Shown: in pieces, positions 1-5,956 of the stretch
How the letters are laid out: each line of letters begins with the position of its first letter
Position numbering within the stretch: the first letter of the stretch is position 1
Source: Bacteroidota bacterium
GTDB taxonomy: Bacteria; Bacteroidota; Bacteroidia; Chitinophagales; Chitinophagaceae
Assembly: GCA_023427575.1 (NCBI GenBank)
Contig: JAEZAY010000351.1
Location: 1-5,968 of the forward strand
Reading direction: 5' to 3'
Length of the DNA: 5,968 bases
Notes under the pieces: generated by a model
What the model saw: only the letters and a program-made list of their open reading frames with translations
Databases searched by the model: none
Told to the model about the DNA's origin: nothing
Translations under genes and position numbers: made by a program

Positions 1-1020
1 GCTCATTTGTTGCGCGACAGCGGTGTAGGATGCAATGCATTCCTGGGTGGTATTGCGTCGAATTATAACAGCAATTACTGGAGCGATGAAAACAATCTTT
101 GCGTTGTCGAGGCGGATGAGTACGACCGGAGTTTTTTAAAGCTGAACCCGGATCTTGCTTTGATCTCGGCCATGGATGCCGACCACCTGGATATTTATGG
201 AACCGAAGAATCCATGAAAGAGGCCTTTTACGATTTTACTGCCAAAATAAAGCCTTCGGGAACGCTTGTATACAGAGCCGGTTTGAACGGGTCGGGTTTT
301 CGTGCCGCAAATAAATTAACCTATGGCTTTAGTGAAGATGAAGCGGATATCGTTGCATCTGAGATTCAGTTGCAGCAGGGTGGCTACCGGTTTAGTGTAA
401 GCGCAAAAGGCTGGAAACTGAACGATATCCTGTTGAAAATGGGAGGGATGCATAATGTGGAAAATATGACGGCAGCCGTGTACATCGCGCATTTGGCAGG
501 GGCATCGGATGAGGCTATTAAAAATGCGGTGGCTTCTTTCAAAGGTGTCAGGAGAAGATTTGAATATATATTCATTAACGAGAATCCGCGGACTGGAGGG
601 AAAATTATTTACATAGATGACTATGCACACCACCCCGAAGAATTAAGAGCATTGATTAATGGTGCCAGAGGATTATTTCCCGGAATGGAAATGACCCTGA
701 TCTTTCAGCCGCATCTTTTCACCCGCACCCGTGATTTTGTCGCTGAATTTGCTTCGGTTCTGGATCTGGCAGACAGGATCATCCTGATGCCCATTTACCC
801 GGCCAGGGAGTTGCCGATTGAAGGAGTGAGCAGTGAAATGCTGGTAGCAAAGATGAAGAACAATTCAGTGAACGTGATGGACAAACCCGCTTTGATTCAA
901 TACCTGCAATCGGATCTCCAACAGAATAAAGGAAAAAACAGATTATTGATAAGCGCCGGTGCCGGAGATATCGATACGCTTATTCAACAAATAAAAACAA
1001 TGCTGGAGAATGAAGGTTAA
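1..1020 (+). CDS. murC: UDP-N-acetylmuramate--L-alanine ligase (MurC), 3' part; 5' end outside window
   Basis: MurC is the cytoplasmic ATP-dependent ligase that adds L-alanine to UDP-MurNAc, the first amino acid of the peptidoglycan stem peptide. The frame is open from base 1 (Ala-His-Leu-Leu-Arg), so the TTG at 7 is not a start and the gene enters from the left. The 339 visible codons cover the rest of the Mur ligase central domain and the whole C-terminal domain. The N-terminal UDP-binding domain and the GTHGKT P-loop, probably 110-130 residues, are missing. Counting from codon 1, visible motifs are VEADEYDR (36-43), MDADHLDIYG (58-67), GGMHNVENM (148-156), GVRRRFE (182-188), DDYAHHPEE (206-214), PHLFTRTR (237-244) and SAGAGD (318-323). 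The related ligase Mpl shares the fold, but the dcw setting and DDYAHHPEE fit MurC better. The stop overlaps the ftsQ start, which suggests translational coupling. Confidence 0.96.
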   Translation, partial: AHLLRDSGVGCNAFLGGIASNYNSNYWSDENNLCVVEADEYDRSFLKLNPDLALISAMDADHLDIYGTEESMKEAFYDFTAKIKPSGTLVYRAGLNGSGFRAANKLTYGFSEDEADIVASEIQLQQGGYRFSVSAKGWKLNDILLKMGGMHNVENMTAAVYIAHLAGASDEAIKNAVASFKGVRRRFEYIFINENPRTGGKIIYIDDYAHHPEELRALINGARGLFPGMEMTLIFQPHLFTRTRDFVAEFASVLDLADRIILMPIYPARELPIEGVSSEMLVAKMKNNSVNVMDKPALIQYLQSDLQQNKGKNRLLISAGAGDIDTLIQQIKTMLENEG

Positions 1021-2008
1021 GATCAATACCAGAAAAATAATCATAACCCTGTTCTGGCTTTTAGCCGGGGCGGCGGTACTGGTATTGCTCGGGGCTGCCG
1101 TTCGTTCGAACAATGCCGCCTTGTGTAAAGGTTTTGAAATTGATATAAACGGCCCGGCCGGGGGTCAGTGGTTTTTGGATAAGGCAGATGTGATCACGAT
1201 ACTGGGCGATAAAACCCGGGAATTAAAGGGTCGGAACATCCGGTCTTTTGATCTGAAGATGATGGAAAAAAAGCTGAAGAAAAATGTGTGGATCCGGGAT
1301 GCGCAGTTGTACTTCGATAAAAATCATGTCTTACAGGTACAGTTAACCGAAAGAGTTCCGGTGGCACGAATATTTACGAGAAATGGCAATAGTTTCTATA
1401 TTGATTCCTCAGGGTTTGCTTTGCCTTTGTCGGATAAGGTATCGGCCAGAGTTCCCGTCTTTACCGGATTTCCATCCGCAAAACCATTAAAGAGCGATTC
1501 TGCACTGATCGAAGAAATGATAATGCTTAGTGAATATGTTCAGCATAATCCGTTCTGGATGGCGCAGGTTGCACAGATTGAAATTAATCAGCAAAAATTC
1601 TTTGAACTGATACCTACTGTTGGGGATCATATCATTGAATTTGGCAGGGCGGAAAAAATGACGGAAAAATTTGACCGGCTTTTTCTTTTTTATAAAAACG
1701 TACTGGCTAAAAGAGGGCTTGGGTATTACAGCATAGTAAAAGCACAATACGAGGGGCAGATTGTGGGAGTGAAAAAGACCGGTTTCAGATCGCGGACGGA
1801 TTCACTGGAAGCGGAAAAGAAAATCCGATCACTTATCCATGCTGACCTTAAATCAGATTCGGCTTTGAGGGCAGAAGCCATAAGACCGGCTGTGGAGCGA
1901 AAGACGGAGCTGCCGGTAAAAAAACCGGAACAGAAAGAATTAAAAAAGGAAAAGCCTTCGGGCCAGAGGGTGCCGAAAGCAGTGATGAAGGCGGCAGAAA
2001 GAAGCTAG
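1010..2008 (+). CDS. ftsQ: Cell division protein FtsQ
   Basis: FtsQ is a bitopic inner-membrane protein that, in studied bacteria, recruits FtsB and FtsL and links the cytoplasmic ring to periplasmic wall synthesis. The 332-residue product has a short basic N-terminus, one hydrophobic segment at about residues 9-31 and a periplasmic remainder. Residues about 40-115 look like the POTRA domain (KGFEIDING at 40-48, ending before QLTERVPVA at 111-119). The beta domain follows to about 258 (FYIDSSGFALPL at 129-140; YYSIVKAQYEGQIVGVKK at 239-256). A Lys/Glu/Pro-rich tail covers about 259-332. FtsQ is poorly conserved in sequence, so the call rests on domain order plus its place between murC and ftsA. 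The ATG at 1010 is chosen because the membrane segment follows immediately; it lies 11 bases inside murC, with GGAG at 1005-1008 too close to be a normal ribosome site. The tail is unusually long and charged. Confidence 0.92.
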   Translation: MKVKINTRKIIITLFWLLAGAAVLVLLGAAVRSNNAALCKGFEIDINGPAGGQWFLDKADVITILGDKTRELKGRNIRSFDLKMMEKKLKKNVWIRDAQLYFDKNHVLQVQLTERVPVARIFTRNGNSFYIDSSGFALPLSDKVSARVPVFTGFPSAKPLKSDSALIEEMIMLSEYVQHNPFWMAQVAQIEINQQKFFELIPTVGDHIIEFGRAEKMTEKFDRLFLFYKNVLAKRGLGYYSIVKAQYEGQIVGVKKTGFRSRTDSLEAEKKIRSLIHADLKSDSALRAEAIRPAVERKTELPVKKPEQKELKKEKPSGQRVPKAVMKAAERS

Positions 2009-2043
2009 TAAAAACAAGAAAGTAATATAACAAACAGTAAACC

Positions 2044-3411
2044 ATGAATAACGAACAACCCATTATTGTAGGGCTGGATATTGGTACCACGAAAATTGCA
2101 GCGATTGCAGGGCGGAAGAATGAATTTGACAAACTCGAAATAATCGGGTTTGGCCGCGCAAATTCGAATGGTGTAAAGCACGGTCAGGTACTGAACATAG
2201 ATGAAACAATTAAAGCGATCATGATTGCTTTGGAAAATTGTTATGCATCCAATCCGAACCTGGAGATAAGTGAAGTGTATGTCGGGATTGCGGGGCATCA
2301 TATTAAAAGCCTTCAAACCCGGGGTGATATTGTTCGTCATCAGAATGAAGAGGAAATTACGCAGAAAGAGATCGATCAGTTGATTGCTGATCAGTACAAA
2401 ACATATATCCCTGCCGGAGATCAGATCATTGATGTTATTCCGCAGGAGTTTACCGTGGATAATTTCCAGAACATTCCAAATCCGATCGGTTATGGCGGAG
2501 TGAAAGTGGGGGCAAACTTTCACATTATCACCGGCGATAAAAATGCGATCCGGAATATCAACCGCGCGGTTGAAAAAAGCGGCTTAACAACTAAGGATCT
2601 GGTATTACAACCGCTGGCCTCTGCTTCGGCCGTAATGGCACAGGAAGATCTGGAAGCCGGCGTTGCCATTGTGGATATTGGTGGAGGAACAACCGATCTG
2701 GCGGTATTTTATGAAGGCATCCTGAAGCATACGGCGGTTATTCCTTTTGGAGGCGAAAATATTACCAATGACATTAAAACCGGGCTCGGCGTTTTAAAAA
2801 CCCAGGCCGAACAAATGAAGATCCAGTTCGGATCTGCCTTGTCGAATGAGGCTAAAGCCAACGCTTTCATCACCATTCCGGGATTGCGCGGCATGCAACC
2901 CAAAGAGATCAGCGTGAAAAACCTGGCCAACATTATCCAGGCGAGAATGAGTGAGATCATGGATTTTGTGAGCTATCACCTGAAACAGGTTGGCCTTGAT
3001 AACCGGATGTTGAACGGCGGCGTTGTACTCACTGGCGGCGGGGCTCAGCTTAAGCATCTTATTCAGTTAACTGAATATGTTACCGGCCTGAATGCAAGAA
3101 TCGGGTACCCGAACGAACACCTGGCCCCGGGTCATATCGAGGAACTGGCCAAGCCCACCTATTCTACCTGTATTGGCTTAATTCTAAAAGGGTATAGCGA
3201 TTATGAACACAATCGCAAGCAATTTGAAAACCGCTATCATAAAGTGGAAGTTCCGGAAGGACTAAAAAAACAGGAACCGGACTGCGAGCCGGTAACCGAA
3301 CAAATTTCGGTTGACCGTTCCCGTAACCGCCGTGGTTTGAAGGATTTCTGGGGAAAGTTCAAAGTAACCCTGATCGATATGTTTAAAGAAGAAGAAGATC
3401 AGAAACTGTAA
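2044..3411 (+). CDS. ftsA: Cell division protein FtsA, actin-like Z-ring membrane tether
   Basis: FtsA is an actin/Hsp70-fold ATP-binding protein that polymerises on the membrane, binds the C-terminal peptide of FtsZ and recruits later division proteins. The 455-residue sequence shows the phosphate-1 motif VGLDIGTTKIAAIAG (9-23), the SHS2/1C region at about 78-160 (EVYVGIAGHHIKS, 77-89), the phosphate-2 motif VDIGGGTTDLAVF (210-222) and the adenosine motif NGGVVLTGGGAQLKHL (324-339). Near the C-terminus, GLKDFWGKFKVTLIDMF (431-447) can form an amphipathic helix of the kind that tethers FtsA to the membrane, here followed by an acidic EEEDQKL tail. The start follows a 35-base A-rich gap after ftsQ with no clear Shine-Dalgarno site. 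The gene ends in tandem TAA TAA (3409-3414). No motif is damaged. Close operon spacing implies co-transcription with ftsQ. Confidence 0.98.
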   Translation: MNNEQPIIVGLDIGTTKIAAIAGRKNEFDKLEIIGFGRANSNGVKHGQVLNIDETIKAIMIALENCYASNPNLEISEVYVGIAGHHIKSLQTRGDIVRHQNEEEITQKEIDQLIADQYKTYIPAGDQIIDVIPQEFTVDNFQNIPNPIGYGGVKVGANFHIITGDKNAIRNINRAVEKSGLTTKDLVLQPLASASAVMAQEDLEAGVAIVDIGGGTTDLAVFYEGILKHTAVIPFGGENITNDIKTGLGVLKTQAEQMKIQFGSALSNEAKANAFITIPGLRGMQPKEISVKNLANIIQARMSEIMDFVSYHLKQVGLDNRMLNGGVVLTGGGAQLKHLIQLTEYVTGLNARIGYPNEHLAPGHIEELAKPTYSTCIGLILKGYSDYEHNRKQFENRYHKVEVPEGLKKQEPDCEPVTEQISVDRSRNRRGLKDFWGKFKVTLIDMFKEEEDQKL

Positions 3412-3672
3412 TAAGAAACCGCTTTATTAACAACTAAAATTTTTCGCGACAACTATTTAATCCAATACCGTTTATTCTGATTTGATTCAGTAAACTCAGA
3501 TCCAGATCCTGCGAAAGCCTCCAGTGGTTTTATGAAAATCCGAAGCAGAATGTTTCCGGTACAGCGGGTTAGCCGCTATGACAACCGGTGACAGAATACT
3601 AACCATTAATTCTTAACCATCTCAGGATCCTTTTCGGGCGTGAAGAGGGAAGTGGGGTGCAAACGTTTACTT
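3412..3672 (+). promoter_or_regulatory. ftsA-ftsZ intergenic leader region
   Basis: These 261 bases are the only large gap between genes in the cluster and contain no credible reading frame. They hold a nested hairpin at 3556-3588 and an 8-base palindrome, AAACGTTT, at 3661-3668, four bases before the ftsZ ATG. A separate ftsZ promoter or a regulated untranslated leader would fit this layout. However, I found no clean match to the Bacteroidota -7 element (TAnnTTTG), so no promoter is marked. The regulatory role is inference from spacing and structure only. Confidence 0.35.
3556..3588 (+). other. Nested hairpin in the ftsZ leader
   Basis: The outer arms are CCGGT (3556-3560) and ACCGG (3584-3588). 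Inside them, AGCGG (3563-3567) pairs with CCGCT (3573-3577) around the five-base loop GTTAG. The internal loop is asymmetric, with two bases on the left and six on the right. There is no U-tract after it, so it does not look like a terminator. It lies 84 bases upstream of the ftsZ ATG. The structure is seen in the sequence; any function is a guess. Confidence 0.4.
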
Positions 3673-5508
3673 ATGATTCATTTTGATTTACCAAAGGAAA
3701 AATCTTCCATCATCAAAGTAGTTGGTGTTGGAGGTGGTGGCAGTAACGCAGTAAACCACATGTTCGGCCAGAATATCGAAGGCGTAAATTTTATTATCTG
3801 TAACACCGATGCTCAGGCAATTGCCCAAAGTAAGGTGCCGAACCGGGTGCAACTGGGCCCGCATCTAACCCAGGGTCTTGGTGCAGGCGCCAATCCCGAT
3901 ATCGGGCGCCAGGCAACGGAAGAAAGTCTGGAAGAATTGAAACGGATTCTGGAGGTAAACACCAAAATGGCATTTATTACCGCCGGGATGGGCGGTGGTA
4001 CAGGAACGGGCGGCGCGCCAATCATTGCCAGGATCTGTCGTGAGCTGGGAATACTTACGGTGGGCATTGTAACCACGCCTTTTTCCTATGAAGGCCGTAA
4101 ACGCCAGATCCAGGCGGAGGAAGGGATCAAGGTGATGAAGCAATATGTAGACACATTGCTGGTGATCAGCAACGATAAACTGCGTCATCAGTTTGGAAAC
4201 CTTAAAATGAAGGAAGCCTTCAACCGTGCCGATAATGTTTTGGCTACCGCTGCAAAATGTATCACCGATGTTATTAATAGTACCGGTCAGATAAATGTCG
4301 ACTTTGCCGACGTTTGCACCGTTATGCGCAACGGGGGTGTTGCGATACTGGGCAGTGCTGCCTGCGGCGGCGAAAACCGGGCTCAGCGCACCATTGAAGA
4401 GGCGCTTACTTCGCCATTGCTGAACGACAATGATATTCGCGGTGCAAAATGGATCCTGATCAATATCAATTCTTCAGAAGGTGAAAATGAATTCACCATG
4501 GACGAAGTGGATATTATTCAAAATCACCTGCTCAGCCAGGCCGGAGAAGGAACGGATGTTATTCTTGGGATGGGTTACGATGATACCCTGGGCGATAAAA
4601 TCGGAATCACGCTGATTGCCACAGGTTTTGAACATAAGGATCCATTTAAATCGGAACAGAAAAAAACCCTTCCCCAAAAAGAAGAGAAGATCATACTTAC
4701 ACTGGGCGGCGAAAACGATGCGAAGCTGGAAAAGCCTGCTGAATCTTCAGTGAAGCCATTTGTTCAGCAGCCCGCTTTGCGTGAAGAACTGACTCCAAAA
4801 ATGATCGAACCTGTTGAAGAAGATCGTGGATTTACGTTAACCTTCGACAGTAAAATTACGGTGGACAATACCGTGGAAAAAAATGACTTGCCCGAGAAAG
4901 TAGAATGGGTACTTTCGCAGGCGCCGGTTGAAGATTCATCGTCAATCCGGTTTACGGCATCAACCAACGAACAAATCGAAAATAATTCCCCTATGCCTGC
5001 AGCTTCGGGGGGATACTTGGCCAAGCCTTCCAATATCTATGCAGAACCGAATGCGGACAGATCCAACCCTAAACCTGTGAAGGAACCAGTTCCTGATGCC
5101 TCCAGCCAAAAACCGGTTACAGAAGAAGACCCTTCCTCCGGAATGCAGTTGGTAATTAAGGACGAGATTCCAGCGGCGGATGAGCCTCGGGCCCATCAAA
5201 CTGAAGACATTGTTAAGGCTGATAATTCTATTGAGGAACCTGCCATGCAGGACGAAGTAGAAAACCAAAAGAGACGGGCAGCAGAACGGATACAGAAACT
5301 GCGCAACCTGTCGTTCAACATTAATGCTGCCGACCCTAACAACGAGTTTGAAACTGTGCCGGCTTACATCCGCCGCAATATGGAATTATACAATACCATT
5401 TCACATGTCGAAAACTTTTACAGCAATTACGAAGTAAAGACCGACGAAAATAATAACGCGCAGATTTCAACCATCAATACCTTTCTGGATGGTAAAAAAC
5501 CCGATTAG
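3673..5508 (+). CDS. ftsZ: Cell division protein FtsZ, tubulin-like GTPase with long linker
   Basis: FtsZ polymerises with GTP into the mid-cell ring that organises division. From the ATG at 3673 the product is 611 residues (E. coli FtsZ: 383). The GTPase core spans about 12-322: GVGGGGSNAVNHM (18-30), NTDAQA (44-49), the tubulin signature GGGTGTG (107-113), TTPFSYEGRKR (134-144), SNDKL (166-170), guanine-contact F183/D187, and the synergy loop with N208, D210 and D213. About 323-535 is a low-complexity Glu/Pro/Ser/Lys-rich linker, then a charged helix (NQKRRAAERIQKLRNL, 531-546). The TVPAYIRRNMEL segment (561-572) matches the FtsA-binding peptide of other FtsZs, followed by a 37-residue tail ending FLDGKKPD. 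GTG codons at 3640 and 3652 are in frame, but the added residues (MKREVGCKRLL from 3640) look unlike FtsZ, whereas MIHFDLPK is the family start I recognise. An intrinsic terminator follows. Confidence 0.98.
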   Translation: MIHFDLPKEKSSIIKVVGVGGGGSNAVNHMFGQNIEGVNFIICNTDAQAIAQSKVPNRVQLGPHLTQGLGAGANPDIGRQATEESLEELKRILEVNTKMAFITAGMGGGTGTGGAPIIARICRELGILTVGIVTTPFSYEGRKRQIQAEEGIKVMKQYVDTLLVISNDKLRHQFGNLKMKEAFNRADNVLATAAKCITDVINSTGQINVDFADVCTVMRNGGVAILGSAACGGENRAQRTIEEALTSPLLNDNDIRGAKWILININSSEGENEFTMDEVDIIQNHLLSQAGEGTDVILGMGYDDTLGDKIGITLIATGFEHKDPFKSEQKKTLPQKEEKIILTLGGENDAKLEKPAESSVKPFVQQPALREELTPKMIEPVEEDRGFTLTFDSKITVDNTVEKNDLPEKVEWVLSQAPVEDSSSIRFTASTNEQIENNSPMPAASGGYLAKPSNIYAEPNADRSNPKPVKEPVPDASSQKPVTEEDPSSGMQLVIKDEIPAADEPRAHQTEDIVKADNSIEEPAMQDEVENQKRRAAERIQKLRNLSFNINAADPNNEFETVPAYIRRNMELYNTISHVENFYSNYEVKTDENNNAQISTINTFLDGKKPD

Positions 5509-5538
5509 TTTTTTTCGGATGATTTTATTTAAAGATTT

Positions 5539-5569
5539 AAACCCGGCCTTGCAAGCCGGGTTTTATTTT
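5539..5569 (+). terminator. Intrinsic terminator after ftsZ
   Basis: A perfect 9-bp stem, AAACCCGGC (5539-5547) with GCCGGGTTT (5555-5563), encloses a seven-base loop and runs into a T-rich tract (TTTTATTTT, 5561-5569). It begins 31 bases after the ftsZ stop and probably ends the dcw transcript. The A-run at the left base of the stem and the T-run on the right give it some bidirectional character. Confidence 0.9.
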
Positions 5570-5587
5570 GGTATCCTGGCATCAGTA

Positions 5588-5652
5588 GTGTCCGGGTAAT
5601 TTCTTCGCTGGGCCTCGGAAAAAATCCATTAAGAAAATTGAAACAAACGGCG
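5588..5652 (+). repeat. Dispersed repeat, copy A (direct)
   Basis: Copy A starts with GTGTCCGGGTAA (5588-5599), has a variable 10-base spacer, then a 43-base conserved part from GGGCCTCGG (5610) to ACGGCG (5652). Copy B has the same 12-base head, an unrelated 11-base spacer, and matches 39 of the 43 bases. The end of the match in A is also where the octamer array begins. It does not code for protein and its family is not one I can name. Confidence 0.9.
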
Positions 5653-5653
5653 G

Positions 5654-5709
5654 TGATAATGTGCTAATGTGGAAATGTGATAATTTGATAATTTGATAAT
5701 GTGCGAATC
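5654..5709 (+). repeat. Tandem octamer array, seven units, consensus TGATAATK
   Basis: Seven contiguous 8-base units can be read: TGATAATG, TGCTAATG, TGGAAATG, TGATAATT, TGATAATT, TGATAATG and a diverged TGCGAATC. The array fills almost exactly the space between direct repeats A and B. Since 8 is not a multiple of 3 and most units contain TGATAA, all three forward frames are closed. Similar TGATAATG-type octamers are, as I remember, seen between genes in other Bacteroidota; their role is unknown to me. It may be length-variable between strains. Confidence 0.88.
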
Positions 5710-5713
5710 AATG

Positions 5714-5795
5714 GTGTCCGGGTAAATGTATTCAATGGGCCTCGGAAGAAATCCGTTAAGAAAATTGAAACGGACGGCGTAAAATAAAAACAGTT
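5714..5795 (+). repeat. Dispersed repeat, copy B (direct; left arm of the palindrome)
   Basis: The GTGTCCGGGTAA head (5714-5725), an 11-base spacer and the conserved part (5737-5779) match copy A 126-127 bases upstream. Beyond that point B continues with TAAAATAAAAACAG (5780-5793), which A lacks but inverted copy C shares in similar form. B is therefore the most complete copy. TCCGTT (5752-5757) and AACGGA (5769-5774) could form a small internal stem, which copy A cannot form. Confidence 0.88.
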
Positions 5796-5818
5796 GTTAC
5801 CAGAGCCTGGAAATGTTC

Positions 5819-5852
5819 TGTAGCCCGTAAGTCCTACCGCTGCTGGGCTATA
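5819..5852. other. Hairpin near the centre of the palindrome
   Basis: TAGCCC (5821-5826) pairs with GGGCTA (5845-5850); flanking T-A and G-U pairs extend the stem to about nine pairs (5819-5827 with 5844-5852) around a 16-base loop. No U-tract follows, so it is not a standard terminator. It lies about eight bases right of the exact middle of the B/C palindrome and would cap the long fold. Confidence 0.5.
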
Positions 5853-5866
5853 TTGATTCGCTGTGA

Positions 5867-5918
5867 CTTGTTTTTATTTAGCCGGAAGTTTCAATTTTTA
5901 GGATTTATTCCGGAGCCC
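5867..5918 (-). repeat. Dispersed repeat, copy C (inverted, diverged; right arm of the palindrome)
   Basis: Read on the - strand from 5918 downward, this begins GGGCTCCGGAATAAATCC, matching 15 of the first 18 bases of B from 5737. It then contains AAAATTGAAAC (5898-5888), identical to an 11-mer in A (5634-5644) and B (5761-5771), and ends with TAAATAAAAACAAG (5880-5867), close to the end of B. Alignment needs small gaps, so it is an older or more diverged copy. No GTGTCCGGGTAA head is visible beyond 5918. Confidence 0.75.
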
Positions 5919-5929
5919 GATTTTTTTGC

Positions 5930-5956
5930 TCCACTTTTTTTCTAAAAAAAAGTGGA
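5930..5956. other. Perfect 12-bp T/A-rich hairpin at the right edge
   Basis: TCCACTTTTTTT (5930-5941) pairs exactly with AAAAAAAGTGGA (5945-5956) across a three-base loop. It resembles palindromes between genes in Bacteroidota that may act at transcript ends, although no separate U-tract follows on either strand. GCTCC (5928-5932) can instead pair with GGAGC (5912-5916), and the two pairings exclude each other because they share 5930-5932. Confidence 0.6.

Larger units (their letters stand above)
5737..5918. repeat. 182-base imperfect palindrome built from copies B and C; possible MITE-like or structured-RNA element
   Basis: Copies B and C face each other as imperfect terminal arms of about 52-57 bases around a unique centre of about 73 bases (5794-5866), which itself contains a hairpin. 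A transcript of either strand could fold into one long branched hairpin. No transposase is encoded. The outer ends are GGGCC on the left and GAGCCC on the right; I see no convincing target-site duplication. A non-autonomous element and a folded 3' RNA are both possible readings. Confidence 0.45.

Noticed and set aside
2005..2523. 172-codon open frame on the - strand
   Set aside because: It lies opposite ftsQ's end and the N-terminal half of ftsA, with composition unlike a real protein; it is a shadow of strongly conserved FtsA coding sequence. The other - strand frames under murC, ftsQ and ftsZ are the same.
3505..3629. Long-range pairing of GATCCTG (3505-3511) with CAGGATC (3623-3629)
   Set aside because: A 7-base inverted match separated by over 100 bases is expected by chance in a gap of this size.
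3640..3672. GTG starts at 3640 or 3652 for ftsZ
   Set aside because: The extra residues (MKREVGCKRLL from 3640) do not look like FtsZ, while MIHFDLPK from 3673 matches the family N-terminus I know. The purine-rich stretch at 3643-3651 is not well placed for either GTG.
3412..3672. Bacteroidota-type promoter (TTG / TAnnTTTG) before ftsZ
   Set aside because: Scanning by eye found only poor, offset matches to the -7 element, so no promoter was called.
5519..5599. Possible 26-codon gene beginning ATGATTTTATTT and ending in the head of repeat A
   Set aside because: It runs straight through the ftsZ terminator stem and loop and ends in a repeat, so its open frame is explained by those elements.
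5588..5599. GTGTCCGGGTAA as the terminal inverted repeat of an insertion sequence
   Set aside because: It is reminiscent of IS ends, but both copies point the same way, no TTACCCGGACAC partner exists in the window and no transposase is present. It is left as part of the unnamed repeat.
5588..5779. CRISPR array made of copies A and B
   Set aside because: There are only two direct copies, the repeats are long with a variable middle, and the interval is a tandem octamer array rather than a unique spacer.
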